NCBI GenBank assembly: GCA_035578175.1
Contig: JAQMRL010000002.1
Span: 135,534,171-135,598,170, forward strand
Length of the DNA: 64,000 nucleotides
From: Catonia carolina
Lineage: Eukaryota > Arthropoda > Insecta > Hemiptera > Achilidae
Direction: 5' to 3'
Shown here: piece by piece, positions 25,333 to 37,364 of the stretch
Layout: each line of letters starts with the position of its first letter
Numbering within the stretch: the stretch's first letter is position 1
Program-made: the position numbers and the translations under genes
Notes under the pieces: generated by a model
Told to the model about the DNA's origin: nothing
What the model saw: the letters and a program-made list of their open reading frames with translations, nothing else
Database searches by the model: none

Positions 25333-26317
25333 TGTGTATTTTCTAGTAAAAAACATCAGATAACATGCTTATTGAAAAAAATAAGTAGTAACAAAAAAGT
25401 AATAAATGAATATGTAAATATTGTATTTAACACGCAGTTCACATTAGGCTTATCAGATTTTATCTTGATATGTCTGTCATACACTCCCTTTTTTCAGAGT
25501 CTCTTGAATGCAGTTAACAAAAATAAGAACCCAGTTGCGGTGACCACTACACCAATGGGCAAACCAAAACAAAACAGAATAAATCTAATCACAATTTATA
25601 ACAACATATTTTAAGCGTAATTTACAAAGGAATGTTTGATAACAAAATAGCATAACTTGTAATTATTTATCATACTGAAATACAATACCAATTAAAAACA
25701 ATATTCCAATAACTCTGAATGAAAAAAAAACTTTACATTATTTACTGAATGTAGCCTACACTAAAAATAATGTGGTTACAATAGACAGTACGTTACATAA
25801 GTAAAAGTAACTCGTGTGTGGAAATACAATTAACTGAATAAAAAGGCAAAACAAAAACACATTTTTTTTCCTGTATTGTGCTGATGTAATAGTCTATTCC
25901 CCAGACTAATGAGTAGCGTCAGATAACAACCACAGAGAATAATTTAGTAAGTTAATAATTGTCTACATATTTCCTTATTAGCTTAAACATCACAACTAAT
26001 CAATTTTACAGAACAAAAATACTTTAAAAATAATCAAGATACTTTAGTTTTATGTAATTTTATACCACTATAGTCAAGCAAGCATTAACTCGACATATGT
26101 CAGTTTAGCTTACATTCAGTTTAGCTTACATTCAATTTCAGCATCCACCACTTCAAAATAAACGAAAAAATATTTTGTTTTAATTTAAAATATGTTCATT
26201 ATATTTACTCCTAATATAACAAATTGATTAATAATGTAGACTTAAAATTTCAAGTTCATAGCACAGCATCACCATTGTAATGCTCTTTGATGAATTAAAG
26301 TTAATAAACTTTTAAAT
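25333..26317. other. Intergenic/leader region, nothing firm
   Basis: AT-rich. A short tandem of TTCAGTTTAGCTTACA occurs twice at about 26100-26135. A minus-strand hydrophobic reading near 25475-25590 is discussed among rejected items. Confidence 0.4.
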
Positions 26318-26708
26318 TGCCCATAACGGACAGGTGGAGAGTTAAAATTATTTCAACTCGATCTGCTAGTTCCAGGGCTACAAAAATAGTTCTATTCCTT
26401 ATTACATAGTCGACCAATTATAAGACTGAAGTTTTTAAGAACAGAAGAGGTAGAGGTGTAAAAGACACTAGTCACAGTTATCTCATCTGAGAGTAATGAA
26501 TTTCATTATATGGCCAAACTTGGTAGTGAATGAAATGAAGGTATCAATTGGAAATGGAAAGTAGATGCTTTTTGGAGGGCCTGGTATGCTGATAAGCATA
26601 CTTTTCCACTCAGTGAGGAAGGAAAAGGTAAACCACCTCACTCCTTGTTTTACTTAGTTAAGCCACTGAGGTTCAAACCAGCTTTTTGGTTGATGACCTA
26701 AACAACAG
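26318..26708 (+). mobile_element. Repeat family D, full length
   Basis: All landmarks from GCCCATAACGGACAGGTGG to GATGACCTAAACAACAG are present. A flanking duplication was not obvious. Confidence 0.8.
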
Positions 26709-28694
26709 CCTCCTGGATACAATTTGAAAAATTACAGTAATGTGAAAACCACGTTTCAGTAAAGGTCATATTTAAAACAAAATTTCAATTGAAAATTCCT
26801 AACTTTCATAGCCTATCTTTCAGTAAAAATAATAATTAGGTTACCACCACATTCTGATTAAAAAATAAAATGAAAATAAATGAATATATAATAGATACTA
26901 TTGTAATTAAAAAGTAAATTTATATAATAAATTACTTACACGTAAATATAAACCAATTTAATAGATTTTAAACCATTGTTTCATAAGGAATAAATCACAC
27001 TAAATTATACCACATATTTTCAAACTGCTTCGTCATACTTCAAAGTAATTTAACCGTTAAAAAAAAAGTGATGTAAAAATAATCAGGAATTACAGTAAAA
27101 TAATTATACACCTAAAAATACACAGTGTAGATTAACTCAATAATATTTATTTTTAACACCACACTTACATATTATGAACTAATAATACACAAAAAAACAC
27201 AACAGGTACAAGAAAAAAGTAAACAGACTTGACTAAAAGGCGGAGCACGGTTTATAAGACAGATAATGTTAAATAAGTATGAAGATATTATATAATTAGA
27301 TTACGATTCACGGACGGAATACTTTTTATATAATAATTTTAATACTTTATTATCTTAACAACCATGTATTAGTACTCAACTTCTAAGCCTACTCACTACA
27401 AAAACACCGAGTACGACTATAAAATTTTATTAAAATCATTGGATGTTCTCTTGTAATTATCATAAATTCGAAACACAAGTACTAAGATGAAAAATATTCT
27501 AATTATAACACTAAACAAAAAAAAAACCATTTAATAGAGATAAGATAGAAAGTAATATTACACCTAATAAAAAAAATAAAATAAAAATGTTGATTCCCAT
27601 AGTATAAACAGGTGTTTTTTTATCATTTACTGAAACTACAATAAAAATTAATAATTTTATAAAAAAACTACAATAATTAGAAGATTTATCATAAGCGCTA
27701 TTAAAAAACTACATTAAATCAATAAAGTTTTCATGTTTCACTAATATTTATATGTTTTTATATTATATGTTTATATGTTTTTTTTATATTTTAAAGATTA
27801 TCAGTAATGAAGAACACACATCAGGTAGCCCATTTAAAGAGGGGTGAACATAAAAACAAATTGTAACACCTAAGTTAAGGTTCATTCAGGATCCAGATAT
27901 AATAAATAATAAATAAACATTTTTTAAACGTATAACAATTATTTATTAGTTAAATTAATAATTAGAATTTACCAAACTTAACACTACTAACAAATACAAA
28001 ATTAGATTACTTTAAATTAACTTCGAAACTTAAACTTAAATAAAACTTGACTGAAAATATAATACTGTATAAGAATTGAAACAACTATTCCCTGTCTGCA
28101 GCTACTTACTACTACCTCCACGCACATGCACTATTAACATAGTCCAGAACCTGTCCCGTAATAAAAATATTTCAAACGGTCTGACAACCGCTTTGCATTC
28201 ACAATTCAGCTATTGACTGACTCACTACAAAGGCGTTAACTGTTTTTGTATCTCCAGTCTGATAGTTTCTCAAACAAACACGATCTTTCTACAAATTCTC
28301 ACTATTCTTGAAAATTAAATCAGAACCAAAACAAATGTTTCCACCAGTTTTGATTTCCTAGAATTCCTATTCATAACATCTCATTAATCGCAGTTCATTA
28401 TCAATGTTGAACAAACACCACTCCATACAAAACACAATTCTTACAATAAACAATCTATTCCATCAACCATTTCTAGAATGATGTTAGAATATTTTAGAAA
28501 AAAAAACAGAAAGGTACAACGGTTTTTAAATGATTTTGAAAAAACAAGTAATTTTTTTAAAATTTTATTCATTTCATTCATTGTGTTCAGGGTATAAAAT
28601 ATATAAATATGATAATTTATTGGATATAAATGTTCAATTACATGAAATGCCTTCCAACTTGTGGACTAATAAAAAAAATATGCAGAGGTCCTGT

Positions 28695-28695
<1 letters not shown>
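26709..28695. other. Repeat-poor AT-rich region upstream of gene 1
   Basis: About 2 kb with no ORF, SINE head or repeat shared with the window. It could contain the leader exon or promoter of gene 1, but no core promoter motif is convincing in such AT-rich DNA. Confidence 0.4.
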
Positions 28696-28730
<35 letters not shown>

Positions 28731-30042
28731 GCCCTGGAGACTCCAGGAGGAGTATAGGACATGTCGTCAGATGTAACACCTGAAATACATATAAGAAACA
28801 CACTATGTATCACTACTATCAAGAAAGAAATTCTTGTACGCTATAAAAAGTTTCACCGATCAAGTAATTTTTTAAATTTTTTTTAAAGGAATTCAAATCC
28901 TCACAACACTTTAAAGATTGGGGTAATTTATTTATGAATTTTCTCCCTGCATAAGTAGGTTTTTGTTCAAACAATTTTGTGGAGTGATTAGCCACATAAT
29001 AATCATTCCTGTTTCTCGTGTTATGATTGTGAACATTGAAATTCTGCATAAAATTATTTTGCCTAACATACATAATCACCTCAAAAATGTAGAGACAGGG
29101 AACTGTAAGCAATTTAAGCTCCTTAAATAGTGGCCTGCATGAGGTTAGCTGGTTAGCTCCCACCATACACCTAATAGCTTTCTTTTGAATTTTAAAAACC
29201 CTATTCATATTACCCATGCTAGAATTACCCCATACTAAAATACCATACCGGATATGAGACAGAATGAGGCCATGATAAGCTGCCATTAGTAATTTTTTAT
29301 CATTTAATCTGGCGATTTGTTTTAGTGCAAATACCCCAGATGATATTTTACTACAAACTTGATTGATATAGAAGTCCCAAGACAAAGATCTATCTAGAGA
29401 TACGCCCAGGAACTTCACTGTTTCTACATGCTCTAAACTATTATTATGAATAAATACATCCACTTCTCTACTTTCTTTAACGTTATGTTTATTTTTGAAC
29501 TGCAAGTACTGACACTTTTTCCCATTAACTGTTAATAACATTTGATTCAAGAACTGCACTACGGACTCTATGTTAACATGTGTATTTACTTCAAGAGCAT
29601 CTACCAGTGAACTGTTACTGATTACTGAAGTATCATCAGCAAACAACAAAGCTCTGCCATTAGATATGACTTCTGGTAACCTATTAATGTACAATAGAAA
29701 CAGAATTGGACCTAAAACTGACCCCTGTGGAACGCCTGCTTTGACTTCAAGCTTTCCAGGTACAACTTTTGTAAGTTTCCCTCTAACAACCCTAGTTAAC
29801 TCCACACACTGTAATCTATTAATAAGGTAAGATTGAAACCATTTCAACTCTACATCCCTAACGCCTAATGACTCTAGTGTTTTCAATAAAATTTCATGAT
29901 CAACACAATCGAAAGCTTTACTCAGATCCAGAAACACTGCCAATGCTTTCTCCCCGGCGTCCAATATATCAACTACTTGCTCCACAAGTGAAACAATTGC
30001 AGTTTTAGTTGATCTACCTTGTTGTTCAAGTTGTTCAATTCC
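28696..30042 (-). mobile_element. 5'-truncated LINE with 33-base poly(A) tail
   Basis: A run of 33 T at 28696-28728 is the poly(A) tail of a minus-strand retrotransposon, followed by about 90 bases of 3' UTR and an open reverse transcriptase ORF up to a truncation near 30040, where a family A SINE piece abuts. The long pure tail and open frame argue for recent insertion. Confidence 0.92.
28819..30030 (-). CDS. Reverse transcriptase (LINE, CR1/jockey-like), 5'-truncated, open
   Basis: Open for about 400 codons with no stop; true start missing. Motifs in order: KALAVFLDLSKAFDCVDHEI, the fingers/palm helix KWFQSYLINR, AGVPQGSVLGPILFLLYINR, the catalytic LLFADDTSVI, then VKFLGVSLDRSLSWDFYIN and the thumb region HGLILSHIRYGILVWGNSS. 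The C-terminus has the HNHNTRNRNDY motif common to CR1/Rex-like and related LINE ORFs. It lacks the 5' endonuclease and the first RT motifs, so it cannot act alone. It belongs to a different lineage from the LINE at 16285-18710. Confidence 0.92.
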   Translation of the reverse strand, partial: LEQQGRSTKTAIVSLVEQVVDILDAGEKALAVFLDLSKAFDCVDHEILLKTLESLGVRDVELKWFQSYLINRLQCVELTRVVRGKLTKVVPGKLEVKAGVPQGSVLGPILFLLYINRLPEVISNGRALLFADDTSVISNSSLVDALEVNTHVNIESVVQFLNQMLLTVNGKKCQYLQFKNKHNVKESREVDVFIHNNSLEHVETVKFLGVSLDRSLSWDFYINQVCSKISSGVFALKQIARLNDKKLLMAAYHGLILSHIRYGILVWGNSSMGNMNRVFKIQKKAIRCMVGANQLTSCRPLFKELKLLTVPCLYIFEVIMYVRQNNFMQNFNVHNHNTRNRNDYYVANHSTKLFEQKPTYAGRKFINKLPQSLKCCEDLNSFKKNLKNYLIGETFYSVQEFLS

Positions 30043-30142
30043 CGGCCAAGGTCTGGAATTTAAAACCCATCATTAAAATCCCACCGTAGTCGCTAATGAC
30101 CAAGCAGTTGATGCGACTTTAAATAAACTAAAAAAAAACTTT
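30043..30142 (+). mobile_element. SINE family A, 3' portion
   Basis: CCGGCCAAGGTCTGGAATTT, then CCCACCGTAGTCGCTAATG, GCAGTTGATGCGACTT and an A-run tail. It abuts the truncated end of the LINE directly. Confidence 0.65.
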
Positions 30143-30283
30143 AAAAAGGACGTACAGATTTACATATAGATTTGAAAACACCTCTTGTACAAAATTCCAT
30201 CGAATACGTGTACAAACGCTTTCATGATAAGTCACACGAACAAGAGAAGCCACTGGTGCGTTCACTTTCCACCTTCCATTTAC

Positions 30284-30400
30284 CTGATAATCCCGCTAGA
30301 CGCCTTAAAAGGCGCTGGAGTAGAGACCTGCTAATTTGATATACAAATTTCATTCTTGGGCAGGCACCAATGGGGCCCTACCCTTCTCATGCCTAACATG
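30284..30400 (+). repeat. Repeat with short coding-like end (…RRLKRRWSRDLLI stop)
   Basis: GATAATCCCGCTAGACGCCT and onward translates as DNPARRLKRRWSRDLLI-stop. A relative at about 43488-43550 reads NNPVRRLKRRWSWDLQLT. Probably the 3' end of a retroelement ORF; family not identified. Confidence 0.4.
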
Positions 30401-30465
30401 TCATTTACATTATTATCATAATCATCACATTTGCTTGTTGTAAAATTTTATAGTTATAAATAAAG

Positions 30466-30487
30466 AATTAGAGAGAGAGAGAGAGAA
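30466..30487. repeat. (GA)n simple repeat
   Basis: A short GA tract followed by an A-run, at the end of the repeat that begins at about 30284. Confidence 0.7.
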
Positions 30488-30589
30488 AAAAAAGGACATC
30501 TTTTTAGAATATTTTTGTAATATTGATATAAGTATCTTTCATAGAATTTCACTGTCTCTCCCTCAATTTCTAGAACAGACTGTTAGACT

Positions 30590-30745
30590 GTTGGTGTAGT
30601 GGTCAGCATAACAGGCATCTACACCAAGGATCCCAGGTTTAATTCCTGGCATTATTTCTTCACTCATTATCATTTATCACGGTCTGTAACTGTCTGATGT
30701 CTTAATGTACACATTACAGTACGGACATTAAAAAAAAAATTTAAT
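30590..30745 (+). mobile_element. SINE with tRNA-like head, family B-like
   Basis: A box TTGGTGTAGTGGTCAGCATA and B box CAGGTTTAATTCCTGG precede a body with ATTTATCACGGTCTGTAAC and TACGGACATTAAAAAAAA. It resembles family B but is decayed or belongs to a subfamily. It is not a functional tRNA gene, because the arms do not fold properly. Confidence 0.55.
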
Positions 30746-31737
30746 AATGTCTACACATTATTTGTCTAATAATTAAACGCATTACTGTCTACTAATTATA
30801 TACATTATCACATTATGTCTACACATAAATCTGTAATTAATGTTCTACACTTCTTTCTTAAACGCAACGAAATTGTTTGTAAACGCAAAAAGTATCCTTT
30901 CAATAAAATTCTTAGAATTCTAGAAGCCTCACTGTTCCGTAGGCAACCTAACAATGAATAGCAGTAGGCAAACAACTGACTTGTGCCACTGGTGTCCATC
31001 TACAGTATTGGAAATTCTCTAAACCTTGTTGCTGTAATATTTATGGCTGCTTGAAAACGCCTTTTTACCTGGCTATTTTCTAATGTATTTGATAATTATA
31101 TTACTGGTTCATCAATGACTACAGTAAGCATGGATGAAGAATAATATAATTCTGATGATAAATTTCAAAAATTTTCTAGACATTAGCTGGAAATCAAATT
31201 CAGGAACCTTAATGTTGCAGTTTACAATAGTACAGCATTCTCTGCTGATATAAAACACATTATCTTTAAAACTATCAAATCAAAACTAAAAAACCTCTTC
31301 CGTGACACAAAAAAAGAGACCACAATAATCTTAAACAAAGTACAAAAAATATTACAGGTTATATAAACTACATTACAATTTAAAATAGAAGTATCATATT
31401 ACAATATTGTAACATCAACATTTTGTGGCACGTGTTAAAATCTGTTTTTAATTTGTTGAAATTTCGTTTTAAATTGATGAGTGGTAATACATTGTGTTAA
31501 TTTGTTTAATGTCATAATTTAATATATTTACATAAGGTTTTTGGACAAGCATTCATTAAATAAATGTCACAGCACACCCATCTCACTCAGTTACATAACA
31601 CTGACTCAACAGTAATAATTTATAATGACTACAATTACTTATTCTGAATGACTATTTTTTCCTGATACAATTAGGGATCCAAATTACATAATTGTTTTCA
31701 GTAAGTCTCAAATCTTATCAGACTAAACTTGTTGTGT
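30746..31737. other. Intergenic, nothing recognised
   Basis: AT-rich. A possible SINE B-box remnant lies near 31190-31250. No coding segment. Confidence 0.4.
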
Positions 31738-32133
31738 TGTTGTTTAGGTCATCAGCCGAAAGACTGGTTTGAACCTCTAGAGATTTTACTAATTAAAATG
31801 AGGAGTGAGGTGGTTTACAATTGCCTTCCTCACTGAATGGAAAAGTAAGCTTATCAGCATGCCAGGCCCTCTGAAAAGCACATATTTTCCACTCTGCAAA
31901 CGACACCTTCACTTCATTCACCACAGGGTCTGGCTGTATAATGAAATTCATTACTTTCAGAGGAGATAACTCTGATTAGTGTCTTTTACACCTCTACCTC
32001 TTCTGTTTTTAAATGATTTAGTCATTTAATTGGCTGACCATGTGATAAGAAACAGAACTATTTATTTTAGCCCTGCAATGAACAGATTGAGTATAAATAA
32101 TTTGACACTCCACCTGTCTGTTATGGACAACTT
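31738..32133 (-). mobile_element. Repeat family D, full length
   Basis: Very similar to the copy at 8410-8805, with the same GAACAGATTGAGT and TGTGATAAGAAACAG variants, suggesting a subfamily. No clear duplication at the ends. Confidence 0.82.
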
Positions 32134-35100
32134 ATTAACGTAAAAATATAAATCTCACTTGCACTGGTTTTGGTACAACTGTTTTTTTATAAGTACTTAG
32201 TTACTAATACAGCAGTTGTTGCGGATAATGGTTTTCAGTATTGGAATCCAGAAAGCACATTTTAATTTTGGTAAAACCTTAGCTTTTCGGAATTATTTAA
32301 TTCCTTTTTACAGTTGTGGAAACAGGTTTCCAATAACCATAAGGGTTTACTAAATCCACATTTATCAATTTTCACATTGCCAAGTTTGTACTGAAATTTC
32401 TTTGGCTATTGGAAATCCCAATTTCCTTTTTGACTGCCTTTAAATGACAGTAAGGATGGCATCCCACACACCTAGCCTCCCAGACCTATGGGGAATGTTT
32501 AAATTCCTGAAATACAGAGGGGTGAGGAAACTCAAAGATCTTTAGCAAAAGCTCTAAAACAGGGGACCAGTCAAGAATCAGTCATCAAGGTTCATCAAGA
32601 ATTACGTCATCTGCTAAGAAGATTGAAGAAACAATAAAATCAGATAAGTGCATACTTTAGTTACACAATTAACTTATTTGAATGTCTCGGCAACTCAGCT
32701 GGTAGCACACTCAAATATTAAGGTTTACGTTTGAATCCCAGTAAGTCTAGAATTATTCAATGGCAGGTTTCACTTAATACCAATTCAATGCAGCACTAAT
32801 AATGTTGCTAAAATTACTAATGTAATTTAATAAATACAATATGATGTGTGATAAAGAATATTAAAACATAGTTCAGAATGAATTCTGAACTTCCCTTCGA
32901 AAATCTGAGTACGAACTGTCTCTTCTAAAACAGCTAAAGAATTGAAACTTAATTTATGCTGATTCATACTTAACCCTGTATGTTCAATTATGACAAAATT
33001 GGATGATATGGACAAACTTAAAACGCAACTGGAAGAAGTAGAACTGTATACATAAAGTAAAAATCAAAAGTTTTGCTATCATGAAAGATTTCCTTCATTA
33101 AGTCAAAAAAGAAAGCTGCTTTTGAATATAATATTATAACTAACGAATACAAATGCTCAACAAATAAAAAAGTAGACACCACTTTATGTCAATAGTAGTA
33201 GAGCACACTTACAAAATTTATAAAAGAACAGGATTTAAACCAATGAATATACAAAGTTAAAAAATATTCAGCAAAAAGAAATATCCTACAGGAATGTATC
33301 TTAATTTTACAATATTGGTACTTACCAAGTACACAAATAAATTATTAATCTTCTTCCTTATCCCTGAATTTTCCTAAAATCTTATATTTAAAAAAATTGA
33401 CGATGATTGTAAAATAATTATTATAATAGCATGAAATTTTTTAATACATTTTTTCAGGCGAATTATAATTATCATGTAACCATGATCTACTTTCATTTAT
33501 AAATACCGAAAACCAACGTAAGAATATTTGAAACAAATAATTTAAAACTGTCACTACCGCTGTTACGTTTTTAAAATAAAATAAGAACTCATTTACTTTT
33601 AAGTGCAGAAATAAAAAAATAAAAAAGCAATGTGCCACTCATTTCATTTGTAACCTCCAAAATTGCGAGGTCATGGACTAGAACATCCCGGCACGCTATT
33701 CATTACTGCTAGCACATTTTTGTTTACTATACTATTCAAATAGATTACGCAAGTAGATAAGTCCCCCTCTAATCAATGACAGTACTACAGCTGACGTTCA
33801 TAATTTTATCGGCAAGGAACCAGTGAACTTGACTCAGTTTTTTATCAATGGGACTTGAGCCAGGACAACGATCAGCTGATCTATCCTTTCATTTTCAATA
33901 TGTCATGCTGTGAAGACTAGGCGGCAAATTTTTTGTTTCATTTACTTTCTGTGTGCTGTGTTATGTATTTCGTTCCGGTAAAAATGTTTTGTTTAAAAAA
34001 ATTAATTCGTAGTTTACGTATTCAACTAAGGTTATAATTGAAAAAGTTACTGAATTTGAGATAAGAGTCTGTTACATGTGGCTTATTCTGTTAACTGGTA
34101 ATGTACTATGTTTTCTTTACGTTTTATAATTGGTCTAAGTAGTTTTTACTGAACAAAATATTCTTATGTAAATTTAAAATAATAAATCTTTCTTAATAGA
34201 TGTAAATCCATTTTTTTTTTTTGTTAATTGTAGTAAATTCACAGTAGTATTTGTAAACTTTACAAGGATAACGATGAATGGCCAGATATTGTTTAAACAT
34301 TTGTATGTTTTCTGTATTATTAGTACTACTCTACTACCGGTATTCATTAATGATAACTATTGATATGAGTATTGAGTATTTACTACTTAAGAGCATTACT
34401 TAATTGATTTTAATTCTGTACTGTTGTATATAAAATTTAATTACAGTTGTCAGCAAACTCAGAAAAATTGTTAAAATAGTGTATGTTATGCCATACAAAC
34501 AATTTGTTATAAACATTTGATGTATAAAAGTTTTGTTTTTTTTTTGAAGATACTGCCTTATTTCTCTTTTAATGAATAATTCATCAAGTTTGCTTGGCTT
34601 TGTCCCAAAATAATTTCAACATTTTGCAGTGGTTTCTTTAGTGCAGTTACGGTTGAATGTGAGCTTTTATGTTAAGTCACTTTCAAGTAACATTCTGCTC
34701 TCACAAATGCTGCAGAAGGTTAGACCTGTTGATTTAACCTGTTCTTAATCCTAGTATTAGTAGTACTTCATTCTGTTTTTGTTTAATATTGAGTTTTAAT
34801 TTCCCCTTTATCTCATAATTAATATCACTGTACTTCCTTCAATTAATTTATGTTTTAATTTACTTTACTTTAGTGAAATTAAGCACTTGTAATTATAACC
34901 TTCCTGTGTACACGCGATTCAAAAATAGTTGAATAAGTTGATAGCACTTAGTGAAGGTCTTCATTTGTACACAATCTCATTAGCTTTATGGTAGGTTAAG
35001 CACCAGTTAATAATTACCTAACAAAAAATGAGGGAATGTTAAACATCCTGTCAACTAGCAGTAATCAAGGCCATATCTGTGTTATTTATAAACAGATGAA

Positions 35101-35231
35101 TGATTTTTGTGAAAAGTCTGTAACTGTGAAGTGAAGGAATTTTATGAATTTTAATCTTAGATGTCTTTAACCGATTTACCATATAGGTTATTTTCTCATA
35201 TAACTTTTAGAATCTTAAATGTTGTTCATTA
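32134..35231. other. Long intergenic stretch without identified genes
   Basis: About 3.1 kb. A tRNA-like remnant (GGCAACTCAGCTGGTAGCAC then GTTTGAATCCCAG) sits at about 32688-32755. No conserved ORF. Nothing else is shared with the other repeats here. Confidence 0.45.
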
Positions 35232-36772
35232 CAGTAAAACCTCTCTAATTCATCACCTTCTATAATTCGTCAGCCCTCCACAGTTCAACCATTTTGTGTG
35301 TGTGCGTGTGTGTGTGTGTGTATCTGTGTGTCTGCGATACGTGTTTGCGCCATAGTCACGTATCAACGCTGTTGATACGTTGTCATTGTTAAATCCGTAA
35401 AACCAAGAGCGTTTAAAAATGTCAATATAAATTTGCTTCCAGTAAAGTACCTATCACAAAACAGTGCATGGATGACCCAAGACCTTTTTAAACAGTGGTT
35501 TATAGAGTGTTTCGTTCCTCAAGTTAAGTGTCATCTGGAAAAAAACAATTTGCCTAAAAAAGCACTGCTGGTATTAGATAATGCCCCAGCTCACCCTGTT
35601 GAAGACCTTGAAACAGTTGATGGCAACATTAAAGCAATTTTCCTTCCGGAAAATACATCTTGTTTGATTCAACCAATGGATCAAGGCGTTATTGAAAGTT
35701 TAAAGCGGCATTATAGGAAAATATTTCTGCAGAGTTTGATATTTTCCGAAAATGAAACGCAGGTTCAAGAATTTTGGAAAAAGTGTACAATCAGAGATGC
35801 TATATATAACATATCACAAGCATGGCATAACATTTCGAAAACAACACTTAAGTCTTGTTGGAAAAATCTGTGGGCTGACCGAGAAGAAACTAGTAGCATC
35901 CGTTCTTACAATGAAACAAACAATGTCTTATCAGAATTAAAAGAAGTGTGCCAGAGTATACCTGTGACTAAAAATATTACCGACGAGGAATTAGTTGAAT
36001 GGATAGAGCAAGATCCTAACGAACTTGGGTATGAGATTTTAAGTGACAAAGAAATTGTGGCCTACGTTCAAAACAAAGATTCACCTGTTGAGGAAGATAG
36101 CAACGAAGAATATGTTTCAAGCCCTGAAAATATTGGTACGTATCGAGAAATAGAAGGAATGCTGACGAAGTGCATCGAATGGTATGAGTGACAGAAAGAA
36201 GCAGAGTTATCAAAATTAATTGTAATACGACAAATTCGCCAGTTGGCTGTGGAAAAAGAAAAGAACTCGTTGGTACAAAAGAAGATAACCCACTTTTTCA
36301 AGAAATAAATTTGGCATTTTACATACATACATACATATTAGTGTAATTAAGTAACGTTTTCTAAATTTTAATGTGATTTTTTTGTAGTGTTAAGTGATAC
36401 ATAGTTAAAGATTCGTTTCATCGATTTTGCAAATGTATACTTTTTCGATTGTAATTTTATATTCGGTAACGTGTACTGTGTTTTGCGTTCTACAAATTAG
36501 AAAATGTAAGTACAACCATATACAGAATTTCTGAAGTAGTATAAAACTAGATACGTAGACTAATACAAATTTACTGTAGTTATAGGACTTAGAATTACTT
36601 ATTGTGTTTATCATTAATATAAGTTTCATTTATGTAATTCGACTTTTATGGAACTAATATACGTACGAGTATGTTATTTATTAACCGTTCATAGCAAATT
36701 CCAAAATTCGTCACTTTCTGTATTTCGTCATTCCTTCGGTCCCGAACGAGACGAATTAGAGAGGTTCCACTG
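35232..36772 (+). mobile_element. Tigger/pogo-type DNA transposon, internally deleted (1541 bp)
   Basis: The ends CAGTAAAACCTCTCTAATTC and (reverse complement of the right end) CAGTGGAACCTCTCTAATTC are the canonical Tigger inverted repeats, with TA on both sides (35230-35231, 36773-36774). Typical autonomous elements are about 2.4-2.8 kb, so the N-terminal half of the transposase gene is missing. A GT-rich microsatellite sits at about 35296-35325. Confidence 0.93.
35433..36308 (+). pseudogene. Tigger/pogo (jerky-type) DDE transposase, N-terminus missing
   Basis: Open from about 35433 to a TGA at 36189-36191. It begins in the DDE_1 catalytic domain: LPVKYLSQNSAWMTQDLFKQ, FVPQVKCHLEK, LLVLDNAPAHP (second catalytic Asp), FLPENTSCLIQPMDQGVIES (third Asp). 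Then come RDAIYNISQAWHNIS and LKSCWKNLW, and an acidic tail. The CENP-B/HTH DNA-binding domain and first Asp are absent. After the TGA the frame continues QKEAELSKLIVIRQIRQLAV up to ITHFFKK-stop at 36308, the usual family C-terminus, so the TGA is an internal nonsense change. Confidence 0.9.
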
Positions 36773-36929
36773 TACTTTCATTTATGGAAACTGTTGTACT
36801 TTATTCAACTTCTGCATGTTAACATTGTGACAGTCAAGTGCTATGTATTTCACAAGAAGTTTCAAACATTTTTGTAACTTTAGATTCATTACAATTCACA
36901 GTATTATTCATGTTAAACAACAAATATTT

Positions 36930-37335
36930 TGTGTTTAGGCGGTCATGAACCAAAAGTTTGGTTTGAACCTCTAGAAGCTTTATTAAATAAACCAAAGAGT
37001 GAGGTGTGTCACAATAGCGTTCCTCTCTGAGTGAAAAAGTATGCTTAACAGCATTCCAGGCGCTCTGAAAAGCACCTACTTTCCACCCTGCAAATGACAC
37101 GTTTACTTCATTTACCACAGGCTCTGACTGTACAATGAAATTCATTACTCTCAGAGGAGATAACTCTGACTATGTTGAACATCCTTGTCTTTTACACCTC
37201 TACCTCTTCTGTTCTTAAATTCGTCACTCATATATAGTTATTGGCTGACTATTTGATAAGAAACAGTACTATTTATCTATAGCCCTGGAACTAGTTGATC
37301 AAGTGCAAATAATTTAACACTCCACGTTCCTGATG
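36930..37335 (-). mobile_element. Repeat family D, diverged copy
   Basis: Recognisable from TGTTTAGGCGGTCATGAACC to TTTAACACTCCACGTTCC. It contains a short insertion (TATGTTGAACATCCTTG) near 37170. Confidence 0.75.
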
Positions 37336-37364
37336 TGTAGAAACATATTTTACAATACTAATTC

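Noticed and set aside
25475..25590. Minus-strand hydrophobic reading (FGLPIGVVVTATGFLFLLTA)
   Set aside because: Looks like one membrane helix but is only about 26 codons, has no start, no clear splice sites and no recognised family; may be a decayed exon. Kept out for lack of support.
35295..35326. GT microsatellite in the Tigger element as a family E relic
   Set aside because: Flanking family E sequence is absent; it is a simple repeat inside the transposon.
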